The notes: a model not told the origin generated them from the sequence alone. A DNA stretch of 64,000 nucleotides from Novosphingobium resinovorum (GCF_027922145.1 NZ_BSFC01000044.1:186001-250000); one strand, 5' to 3'. Numbered from the stretch's first letter, positions 30,411 through 38,938 are shown. Made by a program: numbers and translations.

Positions 30411-32690
30411 TCAGAACCGGTCGGCGTTCATCACTTTCGCCCAGGCCGCGACGAAGTCATCCACGAACTTCTGCTTCGCGTCGTCCGAGGCGTAGACCTC
30501 AGACACCGCCCGCAGTTCCGAATTCGACCCGAACGCCAGGTCCACCGGGCTCGCCGTCCAGCGCAGCTTGCCGGTCTTGCGGTCCTTGCCATCATAGAGC
30601 CCCGGCGCCGCACTCTTCGACCAGACCGTGTCCATCGACAGCAGGTTGACGAAGAAGGCATTGTCGAGACTGCCGGGCGTCGTGGTGAAGACCCCCGCGC
30701 TCGACTTGCCCGCATTGGCGCCCAGCGCGCGCATGCCGCCCACCAGCACCGTCATCTCCGGCACCGTCAGGTTCAGGGCGTCGGCCTTGTCGACCAGCGC
30801 GGCGGCCGGGTCGAGCCGGTAGTCCGCCGTGTAGAAGTTGCGGAAACCGTCGGCCTTGGGTTCGAGGTACGCGAAGGAGGCCACGTCGGTCTGGTCCTGC
30901 GCCGCATCGACGCGGCCCGGCGTGAAGGGCACCGTTACCGGATACCCCGCCTTGCTCGCCGCCTGTTCGACACCGGCATTGCCTGCCAGTACGATGAGGT
31001 CGGCCATCGACACCGCTTTTCCGGACTTCGCGAAGTCGGCCTGCACCGCCGTCAGCTTCGCCAGCACCTTGGCCAGTTCGGCCGGATCGTTGACCGCCCA
31101 GCCGCGCTGCGGGTCCAGCCGCAGGCGCGCGCCATTGGCGCCGCCGCGCATGTCGGTGCCCCGGAAGGTCGAAGCCGAGGCCCAGGCCGTGCGCACCAGT
31201 TCGGGCGTCGTCAGGCCGGAGGCGAGCACCTTGGCTTTCAGCGCGCTCTGGTCCGCTTCGCCCAGGGGTGCGAAGCTCGCCTGCGGCAGCGGATCCTGCC
31301 ACGAGAACGTCTGGTTCGGAACGTCCTTGCCCAGATAGCGCGCCTGCGGGCCGAGGTCGCGGTGCGTCAGCTTGAACCACGCGCGGGCGAAGGCCTGCGC
31401 GAATTCCTCGGGATTCTCGTGCCAGCGCTGCGCGATCTTGAGGAATTCGGGGTCCTGCTTGATCGCGATGTCGGTGGTGAACATGATCGGCGCGTGGGTC
31501 TTGCCCTTGATGTGCGCGTCGGGGACCATGTTGGCGGCCGCCGGGTCGGTGGGAATCCACTGCGTCGCGCCCGCCGGGCTCTTGGTCTTAACCCACTCCA
31601 TTCCGAGCAGGTTGTCGAGGTACTGCGAGGTGAACTTGATCGGATTCGCCGACCACGCCCCTTCGAGGCCGCTGGTGATGGCATCCTCGGCATTGCCCTT
31701 GCCGCACGTGTTCTCCCAGCCCAGGCCCTGCTTCTCGGTCCCGGCGGAGGAGGGATCGGCGCCCATGCACTTGTTCGGATCATGCGCGCCGTGGGCCTTG
31801 CCGAAGGTGTGGCCGCCCGCGATCAGCGCCAGCGTCTCCTCGTCGTTCATCGCCATGTTGCCGAAGGCGCGGCGGATGTCGGCGGCGGCGGAGATCGGAT
31901 CGTGGTTGCCGTTCGGGCCTTCCGGGTTGACGTAGATGAGGCCCATCTGCGTCGCGGCGAGCGGGCCTTTGAGGTTGCCCTTCGCGTCGCGGCGCTTGTC
32001 GGTCATCATCTTGGTTTCCGGCCCCCAGAACACAAGGTCCGGCTGCCATGCGTCGATGCGGCCGCCCGCGAAGCCGATGGTCTTGAAGCCCATGTCCTCC
32101 AGCGCGACGTTGCCGGTCAGCACCATGAGGTCGCCCCATGACAGCTTGCGGCCGTACTTCTGCTTGATCGGCCAGACGAGGCGGCGGGCCTTGTCGAGAC
32201 TGACGTTGTCGGGCCACGAATTCAGCGGCTCGAAGCGTTGTTCGCCGCCGTCCGAACCGCCGCGCCCGTCGCCGACGCGGTAGGTGCCCGCGCTGTGCCA
32301 GGCCATGCGGATGAAGAACGGGCCGTAGTGTCCGTAGTCGGCGGGCCACCACGATTGCGAGGTGGTCAGCACCTTGCGGATGTCCGCCTTGACCGCGTCG
32401 AGGTCGAGCGTGGCGAACTCCTTCGCATAGTCGTAATCGGCACCGTAGGGGTTGGACTGCGCCTCGTGCTGGCGCAGCGCGGTGAGGTCGAGGGTGCTGG
32501 GCCACCAGTCCTTGTTGGACATGCCGCCGGGCTTGGTGCCGGCGGGAGGGGCGGGCTGTTCGGTGACCGTCTCCGCCTCGGTCGCGGCCTTGTTCGGCTT
32601 GGCCTGTTCGGCGGCCGACGCGGGCGCTGCGAGCGCGCAGCACGCGGCGCCGAGCATCAGCGCGAGCATGCGGTTTCCAGGGGTGTTCAT
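30411..32690 (-). CDS. katG: Exported catalase-peroxidase (KatG family)
   Basis: 759-residue bifunctional heme catalase-peroxidase. The distal pocket (FFIRMAWHSAGTYR), the Trp of the Met-Tyr-Trp crosslink (SQSWWPADYGHYG), its Tyr (MGLIYVNPEGPNGN), its Met (AFGNMAMNDEET) and the proximal heme His (IAGGHTFGKAHG) are all present, and the second, inactive repeat is complete. Unusually it begins with a Sec signal peptide (MLALMLGAACCALAAPASAAEQ), so the enzyme is probably periplasmic. Divergent from a Rieske oxygenase gene; the 248 bp between shows no EcfG site and no recognised OxyR site. Confidence 0.95.
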   Translation of the reverse strand: MNTPGNRMLALMLGAACCALAAPASAAEQAKPNKAATEAETVTEQPAPPAGTKPGGMSNKDWWPSTLDLTALRQHEAQSNPYGADYDYAKEFATLDLDAVKADIRKVLTTSQSWWPADYGHYGPFFIRMAWHSAGTYRVGDGRGGSDGGEQRFEPLNSWPDNVSLDKARRLVWPIKQKYGRKLSWGDLMVLTGNVALEDMGFKTIGFAGGRIDAWQPDLVFWGPETKMMTDKRRDAKGNLKGPLAATQMGLIYVNPEGPNGNHDPISAAADIRRAFGNMAMNDEETLALIAGGHTFGKAHGAHDPNKCMGADPSSAGTEKQGLGWENTCGKGNAEDAITSGLEGAWSANPIKFTSQYLDNLLGMEWVKTKSPAGATQWIPTDPAAANMVPDAHIKGKTHAPIMFTTDIAIKQDPEFLKIAQRWHENPEEFAQAFARAWFKLTHRDLGPQARYLGKDVPNQTFSWQDPLPQASFAPLGEADQSALKAKVLASGLTTPELVRTAWASASTFRGTDMRGGANGARLRLDPQRGWAVNDPAELAKVLAKLTAVQADFAKSGKAVSMADLIVLAGNAGVEQAASKAGYPVTVPFTPGRVDAAQDQTDVASFAYLEPKADGFRNFYTADYRLDPAAALVDKADALNLTVPEMTVLVGGMRALGANAGKSSAGVFTTTPGSLDNAFFVNLLSMDTVWSKSAAPGLYDGKDRKTGKLRWTASPVDLAFGSNSELRAVSEVYASDDAKQKFVDDFVAAWAKVMNADRF

Positions 32691-32938
32691 GGCCTCTCTC
32701 CTCCTGTTGCTTTGGCCCTTGCAAGGGCGGCCAGAGGGTACGCCCCGAGGGACGGGACCGTTAGTGCGCTTCGTCGATGAGAGTGATCGGGCAGGGCGAT
32801 CAAAATCGAAAGGTTAAGCGAGCTGCGCGATTTGTTGCCGCTCCATCGCCGGGGCGTTGCGCGCGGGCGGCTCTGGAAACGCGAGGCGAGCTGGCCTAAT
32901 AGACAATCCTGTTGAATAGCGCGCATGGGAGAGACCGC

Positions 32939-34366
32939 GTGACCGAACCGGAGGCTTACGAGCCCAGCCGTCTGACCGCAGCGGACATGGACGCCGAAGT
33001 GCTCGCCACTTATCCGACCGAGGCGTTTCTCTCGAAGGACTACCTTGCGGCGGAGAAGACGCTGCTGTGGCCCAAGGTCTGGCAGATGGTCGAGCGCGAG
33101 AGCGACCTGCCGAACCCCGGCGACTGGCTGACTTACGACGTCGCCGACGAATCCGTGATCGTGCTGCGCAAGGACGACGGTTCGCTGAAGGCCTTCCACA
33201 ACGTCTGCCCGCACCGGGGGCGCCAGCTCGTGTCGGTGCCGGACATGCTGCCGGGAAAGGTCCATGATGTCCGGGGCTCGAACCGGCGCAACTTCATCTG
33301 CGGCTTCCACGGCTGGACCTTCGACCTCGAGGGGCAGAACACCTACATCCTCGATCCGCAGGACTGGCAGAACAAGCTGACGGCAGAGATGACCTGCCTG
33401 TCCGAAGTCCAGGTCGATACCTGGGGCGGCTACATCTACATCACGATGGACCCCGACGCCGTGCCGCTGGCCGAGTGGATGGGCCGTGCGGGGGAAATCC
33501 TCGGTCACTTCCAGCTGGAGAAGATGCACTACAAGTGGCGCCAGTGGGCGATCTACGACTGCAACTGGAAGACTGCGATCGAGGCGTTCCTCGAACCCTA
33601 CCACGTCGCGGGCACGCATACCCAGCTGCTGGCCTATGGCGATTACTATGCGCTGAGCCGCCAGTACGGGCTGCACTCGGTCTCCAGCTACGACACGCGC
33701 GATGCCAAGTTCGAGATGAGCGAGAGCGCCGGCACCACCCGCGCCGGCAAGGGCGACGACCCGCGCGTTTCCACCTACGAGCTGATCCGCGAGAACTACG
33801 AGACGGTGAACTACTCCGCCTCCACCGAGACGCTGGTGAACGCCGCCGCTCGCCTCCAGATCGAGCTTCCGGAGGACGCCACCCCGCAGGAATGCATCGC
33901 CCACTGGCTGAAATCCGCCAAGGCCGACGACGCCGCGCGCGGGGTGATCTGGCCCGAGGTTCCGCCCGAGATCAAGAAGGAAGGCGGCCTCGCCTGGGGC
34001 CTGTTCCCCAACCAGAACATCCTCCACGGCGAGACCTTCGCGCTGTGCTACCGCGTGCGCCCCTACAAGGATGACCCGGACAAGTGCGTGTTCGAAAGCT
34101 ACGCCCTCGAACGCTTCCCGGAAGGGGAGGCGCCGCAGACCGAGTGGACCTATGCCGACCCCATCGGCGAGAACTGGGGATCGGTGTTGGCGCAGGACTT
34201 CTCCAACATGCAGTTCGTGCAGAAGGGCATGAAGTCCAGCGGCTTTCGCGGACCCTTGCCCAACCCGCACCAGGAGCAGAAGGTCATCAACCTCCACCGC
34301 AACCTGGCGAACTTCATGGGCGGGCGAGGGGCGCCGACCAAGCTGGACGTCTGGCCCCGGAACTGA
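32939..34366 (+). CDS. Rieske-type aromatic ring-hydroxylating oxygenase, large subunit
   Basis: 475-residue alpha subunit. The Rieske [2Fe-2S] motif is split as CPHRGRQL and CGFHGWTF with about 30 residues between, longer than the usual 17 because of an insert (VPDMLPGKVHDVRGSNRRN). The mononuclear iron site is visible in EAFLEPYHVAGTHTQ. Substrate unknown; sphingomonads carry many such oxygenases for aromatic or steroid-like compounds. The beta subunit, ferredoxin and reductase are not nearby. I choose the GTG at 32939, 5 nt after GGGAGAG, over the TTG at 32912. Confidence 0.88.
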   Translation: MTEPEAYEPSRLTAADMDAEVLATYPTEAFLSKDYLAAEKTLLWPKVWQMVERESDLPNPGDWLTYDVADESVIVLRKDDGSLKAFHNVCPHRGRQLVSVPDMLPGKVHDVRGSNRRNFICGFHGWTFDLEGQNTYILDPQDWQNKLTAEMTCLSEVQVDTWGGYIYITMDPDAVPLAEWMGRAGEILGHFQLEKMHYKWRQWAIYDCNWKTAIEAFLEPYHVAGTHTQLLAYGDYYALSRQYGLHSVSSYDTRDAKFEMSESAGTTRAGKGDDPRVSTYELIRENYETVNYSASTETLVNAAARLQIELPEDATPQECIAHWLKSAKADDAARGVIWPEVPPEIKKEGGLAWGLFPNQNILHGETFALCYRVRPYKDDPDKCVFESYALERFPEGEAPQTEWTYADPIGENWGSVLAQDFSNMQFVQKGMKSSGFRGPLPNPHQEQKVINLHRNLANFMGGRGAPTKLDVWPRN

Positions 34367-34443
34367 GCTGCATACTCGGGAGTTTTACGAGGGTTAACGG
34401 GCGCGCCGTCCATTTTTGACGCGCCTCCTCGAAAGGCTCGTCC

Positions 34444-34848
34444 ATGAACACGAAGATTCTCGCCCTGGCCCTTGCCGGTTCCACCGTGGCGCTCAGCGCC
34501 TGCGCCACGGACGGCTATGGCGGCGGCTATGGCTACAGCTCGGTCGGCTGGGGCACGCCTTATGCCTATGACGGCTATTACGACGGGTACTACGGCCCGA
34601 TCCACGACGGCTACTGGGGCAGCGACGACTACTTCTACTACCGCAACAACGACCGCGACCACCGCTACCGCCGGGGCGACCGCAACCACATCATGCGCGC
34701 ACCCCCTCAGGGCCAGCACAACTACCAGCCGTTCCGGGGCGAGATGCGCCCGCAGCAGGGCATGAAGATGCCGATGTGGCGCGGCGGCGGCGATCATGAT
34801 GGCGGCGGACGCGGCGACGGCCGCCGACCGGGCCGCGGCCGCCGCTGA
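34444..34848 (+). CDS. Tyr/Gly-rich predicted lipoprotein
   Basis: 134-residue protein with a lipoprotein signal peptide (MNTKILALALAGSTVALSAC; lipobox LSAC). The mature part is low complexity: Tyr/Gly/Asp-rich (YAYDGYYDGYYGPIHDGYW) and then Arg/Gly-rich (GGGRGDGRRPGRGRR). Proteins of this type are common and unassigned in alphaproteobacteria, perhaps structural envelope proteins. Start at ATG 34444 with GAAAGG upstream. A loose GGAAC-N17-AGTT match at 34359 inside the preceding gene is too weak to call a promoter. Ends 7 bp from the convergent gene. Confidence 0.7.
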   Translation: MNTKILALALAGSTVALSACATDGYGGGYGYSSVGWGTPYAYDGYYDGYYGPIHDGYWGSDDYFYYRNNDRDHRYRRGDRNHIMRAPPQGQHNYQPFRGEMRPQQGMKMPMWRGGGDHDGGGRGDGRRPGRGRR

Positions 34849-34854
34849 GGCGGC

Positions 34855-35433
34855 TCAGTCGTCCTCTTCCCGCGTGCGCCGTGCCTCGATGGTACGGCGC
34901 AGCTGCTCCAGCTTGGCGTCGATCACCGCGCGCGTCTCTTCCACGGTGGGCATCTGCGCCTCGATGTCGCGCCGGACCCGCTCGTAGAGCGCCGAGCCCG
35001 GCCGCGCGTCCTGCGTAGGCGGCGCGGCGTAGCGCTCCGGCATGCGCTGGCGCAGCAGGAACAGCATGAGCGCGGTGTCGTGGCGGGTATATGTGGCGAC
35101 CACCTTGCCCTGGCTCGCCACCGGGCGTTCCTCGCCCAGGATCGCGCGTTCGAGCGCGCAGTCCTGCAGCCGCAGCATGCCCCGGTCGACCGCCTTGTCC
35201 CAAGCGGCCGAGAACCCTTCGGCGCCCTTCATCAGCCGCAGCTTGTAGAGCGCCTCGAGGCTCGCCCCGATCGCGCGGGCCGCCTGCGTGACGATCCCGC
35301 TGGCGGCGAGCGCGGCGATGAACATGCGCTGCCGGTCGGGCGTGATCGAGTTGCGGCGCGGACGGCTGTGCAGATAGGGCGCGAAGCCGAGCAGCGGATC
35401 GTCCGCCTCGGGCAAGTCCTCGAAGAAGGCCAT
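34855..35433 (-). CDS. Hypothetical protein with terminase-small-subunit-like helix-turn-helix
   Basis: 192-residue protein (from MAFFEDLPEADD). Residues about 25-65 (ITPDRQRMFIAALAASGIVT and then QAARAIGASLEALYKLR) look like the DNA-binding helix-turn-helix of phage terminase small subunits and related resolvase-type domains. The C-terminal third is a charged coiled coil (RRDIEAQMPTVEETRAVIDA). Similar stand-alone proteins occur in sphingomonad chromosomes without other phage genes, so this need not be a prophage remnant, but it borders the AT-rich segment that follows. The longer open frame upstream is repeat DNA and is left out. Confidence 0.6.
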   Translation of the reverse strand: MAFFEDLPEADDPLLGFAPYLHSRPRRNSITPDRQRMFIAALAASGIVTQAARAIGASLEALYKLRLMKGAEGFSAAWDKAVDRGMLRLQDCALERAILGEERPVASQGKVVATYTRHDTALMLFLLRQRMPERYAAPPTQDARPGSALYERVRRDIEAQMPTVEETRAVIDAKLEQLRRTIEARRTREEDD

Positions 35434-35481
35434 GGCCGAAGTGCGCCGCGAAGGCCGCACCGACCGGCACCCCACACGTTC

Positions 35482-35540
35482 CTCCCCGAGCTTGTCTCGG
35501 GGAGGGGGACCGCCGACGCAGTCGGTGGTGGAGGGGGAAG
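35482..35540. repeat. Partial palindromic repeat, family E
   Basis: TCCTCCCCGAGCTTGTCTCG followed by GGGGAGGGGG and ACCGCCGACGCAGTCGGTGG: one half of the longer family E elements. In the gene-free stretch 35434-35789 this is the only structured sequence; after about 35740 base composition drops sharply in GC. Confidence 0.65.
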
Positions 35541-35789
35541 ACCGCGCACGAGATCGCCCGGCCTCACCGCCGGGCGCGGTATCGTCAGAAGATTTCACGC
35601 GAAGCCGCGAAGCCGCAAAGGATTTACCGCCGCGCCGGCGTCGAGCATGTGCCGGGGGCGTGGAGGATCGGTCCGTCATAAGGCGTGGAACTCCATGGGG
35701 TGTTGGAGTGGATGCCCCTCATGGCGGACCTATGTATCGCGGGCCGGGGTGTGTAGGAAAATGGTTTGTGATGCTAATCGGTAATAGCA

Positions 35790-36611
35790 TCAATCAGCAG
35801 GTTTCGATGCTTTCACTATCTGGTAGCGTTTGGCGCGTTCATCCATCCAAAGTGTTCTGCTGAAGCAAACGTTTACCCTTCGACGGGTTTCATTTGAATA
35901 TTGATCTAATCCCCATGAGAATACGTGCTTGTATTTCGCCAAATTTTCTCGGCTCATGGTGAATGCTACGGTGCGGCCTAGGTCGAAGTCAAACAGGCTT
36001 CCATATCCAGAGTTGGCGTTGAACGACGATATAGTCACATCTTTGCAAGTGACGCTATCGTCCTTATAGTCGCTCATTACGTATTGTTTTGTGCCTTCGT
36101 TTAATTTGTTAATCAAATTTACGCCTGAAATCACGTTTATATTTTGTACTCTGGCGTTGACCAGGTGGTGTGTTTGCCGGATTGGGGCTTCCGTAATAGC
36201 GACTAGGGTTTCTACGTCGCCTCTCCGTGCGCGCCCGAAATGTTCAAGATCTGTTTCGTCGACGTCTTGTCCGAGATTTTGCTTAAACACCCTATCTGTT
36301 AATCGGCGCAGGAGTTCGGCAGCTGAAATTCCAGCTGCGGCCGCCCCAATTGAAGCAAATGGCGTGCTCTCAATAATAGCGGCAAAGTCGGCTATTAAGC
36401 TTCCTTCGCGCATTGGGTTTGCGACTATTGAATGGCGCCCTTCAAAGTCGCCGCGTTGTCGGATTTTTCCTGTTTCAACATAGTTGGCGACTAAGGAAAG
36501 GGTTCTGGCAAAGCCTGCTAAGCCGGTGTAGCCGTCATAAGCTTCAAATTGATGCTTTTCTGCGAGATCGCCAGTCATATGAAGCTGAAATGGTACTTGA
36601 ACTAAAGCCAT
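35790..36611 (-). CDS. Unknown protein of an AT-rich, probably acquired gene pair
   Basis: 273 residues, no signal peptide. The N-terminus (HMTGDLAEKHQFEAYDGYTG, LAGFARTLSLVANYVETGKI) and RQRGDFEGRHS resemble uncharacterised bacterial proteins with a G-x-L-A-x-x-H-x-x-x-A-Y-D opening; I cannot name a tested function. A hydrophobic central patch (FASIGAAAAGISAAELL) may be a membrane-associated helix. The C-terminal part is mixed alpha/beta (SLFDFDLGRTVAFTMSRENL). Base composition is visibly far more AT-rich than the rest of the window, indicating transfer. The start is set by AAGGGGG 6 nt before the ATG. Divergent, 80 bp apart, from an equally AT-rich membrane-protein gene. Confidence 0.7.
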   Translation of the reverse strand: MALVQVPFQLHMTGDLAEKHQFEAYDGYTGLAGFARTLSLVANYVETGKIRQRGDFEGRHSIVANPMREGSLIADFAAIIESTPFASIGAAAAGISAAELLRRLTDRVFKQNLGQDVDETDLEHFGRARRGDVETLVAITEAPIRQTHHLVNARVQNINVISGVNLINKLNEGTKQYVMSDYKDDSVTCKDVTISSFNANSGYGSLFDFDLGRTVAFTMSRENLAKYKHVFSWGLDQYSNETRRRVNVCFSRTLWMDERAKRYQIVKASKPAD

Positions 36612-36691
36612 CTTATGCCCCCTTATGGAGCGAAAGAGGAAAATTAGCGGGGTTTGTCAAGGATTGGTACGCGCAGGTTCCTGCTTAGGCG

Positions 36692-37357
36692 ATGGGTGAA
36701 ACGATGGGTGACTTGTCGGTTGGTGCAATTGGCGCGGCGGTTATCGCCGGCTTGGTGTCTTTAATGGGACTAATTATCAGCAAGGAATCCAAAATTTCCG
36801 ACTTTCGTCAGGAATGGGTCAATAGTCTCCGTTCAGAAGTGGTCAATTTCCTCGTATCGTCTAACCAAATAGTTGACGCCTTTCAAGGTAATGAAAAAAA
36901 TATCGATGAATTACAGAAAATAATTTCTCCGTTGTATTCAAAATTGAACGAATCATCATTTTTAATTTCACTACGATTGAACGCATCTGAATCTCAATCG
37001 CAGAAAGTGCTTTCCGCAATGCATGATCTCGTTTCGCTTCTTTCGAGCGGAGAGCGTTTTGGGGGTGATCGGGTGCGCCCTCTAGAGGCGGTTGTTCTTA
37101 CGGAGGCTAAGTTGCTGCTAAAGGCGGAGTGGAAGCGAGTTAAAAGGGGTGAGTTTATATTCACCTTCACCAAATGGTCCTTGGTCGCTGCCTTGATGGC
37201 TGCGTCGTCATTTTTGATGATTGAACATGCTGGTGGAATTAGCCTTGGATTTCAAAAGCAGCGGATCATTAAGGATGTTGATAAGCGCGATCGTGCGCCA
37301 GCGGCTCATGCGCTCGAACCGTCCGCGAATTCCCAGACCTTATTGCGGCACAAATAG
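36692..37357 (+). CDS. Unknown two-helix membrane protein of the AT-rich gene pair
   Basis: 221 residues: one membrane helix near the N-terminus (IGAAVIAGLVSLMGLIIS, about 11-29), then SKESKISDFRQEWVNSLRSE, a motif shared by many uncharacterised membrane proteins, a helical cytoplasmic domain (about 45-145), a second membrane helix (WSLVAALMAASSFLMIEHAG, about 165-185) and a polar tail. A second in-frame ATG at 36704 (MGDLSVG) is an equally good start. AT-rich like its divergent neighbour. Function unknown; the helix-domain-helix plan would suit a membrane effector or sensor, but this is a guess. Confidence 0.7.
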   Translation: MGETMGDLSVGAIGAAVIAGLVSLMGLIISKESKISDFRQEWVNSLRSEVVNFLVSSNQIVDAFQGNEKNIDELQKIISPLYSKLNESSFLISLRLNASESQSQKVLSAMHDLVSLLSSGERFGGDRVRPLEAVVLTEAKLLLKAEWKRVKRGEFIFTFTKWSLVAALMAASSFLMIEHAGGISLGFQKQRIIKDVDKRDRAPAAHALEPSANSQTLLRHK

Positions 37358-37797
37358 CTGTTCTTGACCCCATCCCCCCAATCCCCTAAAGGCGCGCATC
37401 CCTCGCGGGCTTGCTCGCGGTGGATATACAGAGCTGAACATTGCCGTTCCGGCGCGTTTCTCGCAGTTTTTCCGTGGCTTTCGGGCCTCGGCCAAGCGGG
37501 GAGACACGGATCGCTCTCTTCACCCGAATCGGGTGAGGGTGCATCCCTCGGGCGGGCGGCAAAGTAATCCGGCAGCGCTCATCGGCGGCCGGGTGGAGTG
37601 TTTTTCGGCTCACGGGTGCGGCCTTCCTCGTTTGAACGAGGGGGCAGGGCAAACCGATGGCGGTCCCAGTCCCCCAAGTTTTCTTGGCGCTGGGATGACG
37701 GCCTCGCGGTTTCCTTCCTGCATCGCGTGATCGTCTACTCTTCTCCCGTCATCGCAGTTGTGGCCCTCCCGGCCCGGTGACCACCGGGGTGCGACGG
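37358..37797. other. Gene-free region between the AT-rich pair and rpsL
   Basis: No supported gene in these 440 bp; short open frames here lack ribosome sites and family resemblance. It holds a C-rich patch at 37369-37385, CACCCGAATCGGGTG (37520-37534), TCGTTTGAACGA (37629-37640), a half copy of a palindromic repeat near 37682-37699, and CCCGGTGACCACCGGG (37773-37788). The str operon promoter should be here, but I could not single out a convincing -35/-10 pair. Confidence 0.6.
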
Positions 37798-37824
37798 GTC
37801 GATACCGATGGTTTCGGTGTCGAT
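37798..37824 (+). promoter_or_regulatory. Stable leader hairpin upstream of rpsL
   Basis: GTCGATACCGA (37798-37808) pairs with TCGGTGTCGAT (37814-37824) over 11 bp including two G-U pairs, loop TGGTT. It stands 32 nt before the rpsL start and would lie in the mRNA leader of the str operon. Confidence 0.55.
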
Positions 37825-37856
37825 CCATCGCACTCCCATTTGAAAGAAGAGTATAG

Positions 37857-38228
37857 ATGCCCACTATCAACCAGCTGGTCCGCAAGGGCCGCGAACCGCA
37901 GAAGGCCAAGTCCAAGGTTCCTGCGATGGAGCAGAACCCGCAGAAGCGCGGCGTCTGCACCCGCGTCTACACGACCACCCCGAAGAAGCCGAACTCGGCA
38001 CTTCGCAAGGTCGCCAAGGTGCGCCTGACCAACAGCCGCGAAGTCATTTCGTACATCCCGGGTGAAGGCCACAACCTGCAGGAGCACTCGGTCGTGCTCA
38101 TCCGCGGCGGCCGCGTCCGCGATCTTCCCGGCGTTCGCTACCACATCCTGCGCGGCGTGCTCGACACCCAGGGCGTCAAGGATCGCAAGCAGAGCCGCTC
38201 GAAGTACGGCGCCAAGCGTCCGAAGTAA
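37857..38228 (+). CDS. rpsL: 30S ribosomal protein S12
   Basis: 123 residues, standard length. S12 sits at the decoding centre of the small subunit. The loop TTPKKPNSALRK carries the Lys positions where streptomycin-resistance changes occur (here the wild-type Lys), and the C-terminus GVKDRKQSRSKYG is typical. AAAGAAGAG stands upstream of the ATG. First gene of the str operon; a palindromic repeat separates it from rpsG. Confidence 0.98.
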   Translation: MPTINQLVRKGREPQKAKSKVPAMEQNPQKRGVCTRVYTTTPKKPNSALRKVAKVRLTNSREVISYIPGEGHNLQEHSVVLIRGGRVRDLPGVRYHILRGVLDTQGVKDRKQSRSKYGAKRPK

Positions 38229-38258
38229 GCCACTCACAAGGCTCGCGGCGGGGCACCC

Positions 38259-38369
38259 GTCATCCCAGCGCAGGCTGGGACCGCTGGCAGCCTAGAAGCG
38301 GCCTTGAAGTACTAACACTTACCGAGCGCCCAGTGAGGCCAGCGGTCCCGGATCAAGTCCGGGATGACG
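38259..38369. repeat. Palindromic repeat, family C copy 2, inside the str operon
   Basis: Arms CGTCATCCCAGCGCAGGCTG / CCGGATCAAGTCCGGGATGACG with inner GGGACCGCTGGCAGCCT / AGGCCAGCGGTCCC. It lies between rpsL and rpsG, so a transcript would carry this large hairpin within the operon. Confidence 0.85.
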
Positions 38370-38413
38370 TCTGAAGACCTCCGCTACGCTCCGGACCATT
38401 TGGAGTTTAAAAA

Positions 38414-38884
38414 ATGTCACGTCGTCGTCGTCCCGAGAAGCGGGAAATCCTGCCTGATCCCAAGTTCGGGGATCTCATCCTGTCCAAGTTCATGAACAAC
38501 CTCATGTACGACGGCAAGAAGTCGGTCGCCGAAGCGATCGTCTACGGTGCCATGGAAACCATGGAAACCCGCGCCAAGTCGGACCCGATCCAGCTGTTCC
38601 ACGACGCCCTCAACAACGTCGCGCCGCAGATCGAAGTGCGTTCGCGCCGCGTCGGCGGTGCGACCTACCAGGTCCCCGTCGAGGTTCGTCCCGAGCGTGC
38701 GCAGGCTCTCGCCATCCGCTGGCTGATCACCGCCGCGCGCAACCGTCCCGAGACCACCATGTCGGCACGCCTCTCGGGCGAGCTGCTGGACGCCTCGAAC
38801 AACCGCGGCAACGCGGTCAAGAAGCGCGAAGACACGCACCGCATGGCGGACGCGAACCGCGCCTTCTCGCACTACCGCTGGTAA
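38414..38884 (+). CDS. rpsG: 30S ribosomal protein S7
   Basis: 156 residues, standard length; primary 16S rRNA 3'-domain binding protein. Opens with MSRRRRPEKREILPDPKFGD and contains NNVAPQIEVRSRRVGGATYQ and EVRPERAQALAIRW, all typical. Second gene of the str operon. In E. coli S7 regulates this operon translationally; no equivalent structure was identified here. A strong intrinsic-type hairpin follows immediately. Confidence 0.98.
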   Translation: MSRRRRPEKREILPDPKFGDLILSKFMNNLMYDGKKSVAEAIVYGAMETMETRAKSDPIQLFHDALNNVAPQIEVRSRRVGGATYQVPVEVRPERAQALAIRWLITAARNRPETTMSARLSGELLDASNNRGNAVKKREDTHRMADANRAFSHYRW

Positions 38885-38892
38885 TGTGCTGA

Positions 38893-38938
38893 GTGTGCGC
38901 CCGGATGAGTTGGTCATTCGGGCGTCACACTTTTATTT
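38893..38938 (+). terminator. Strong intrinsic terminator-like hairpin between rpsG and fusA
   Basis: Sixteen paired positions (38893-38908 with 38914-38930, one bulged T and one G-T pair), loop GTTGG, then TTTTATTT. By structure this is a full rho-independent terminator, placed 8 bp after the rpsG stop codon and 63 bp before fusA. Confidence 0.85.

Noticed and set aside
30219..32141. 640-codon open frame antisense to katG
   Set aside because: Shadow of katG that also runs through a repeat; no motif.
34359..34384. GGAAC-N17-AGTT upstream of the Tyr/Gly-rich lipoprotein
   Set aside because: Inside the end of the preceding gene and with A in place of the preferred C; too weak to call as a promoter.
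35434..35679. 82-residue N-terminal extension of the terminase-like protein
   Set aside because: Encoded by repeat DNA and low complexity; MAFFEDLPEADD is the natural start.
36413..36688. 91-codon plus-strand frame at the border of the AT-rich pair
   Set aside because: Lies antisense to the start of the 273-aa gene, lacks a ribosome site and has no recognisable features. A toxin-antitoxin reading was considered but not supported.
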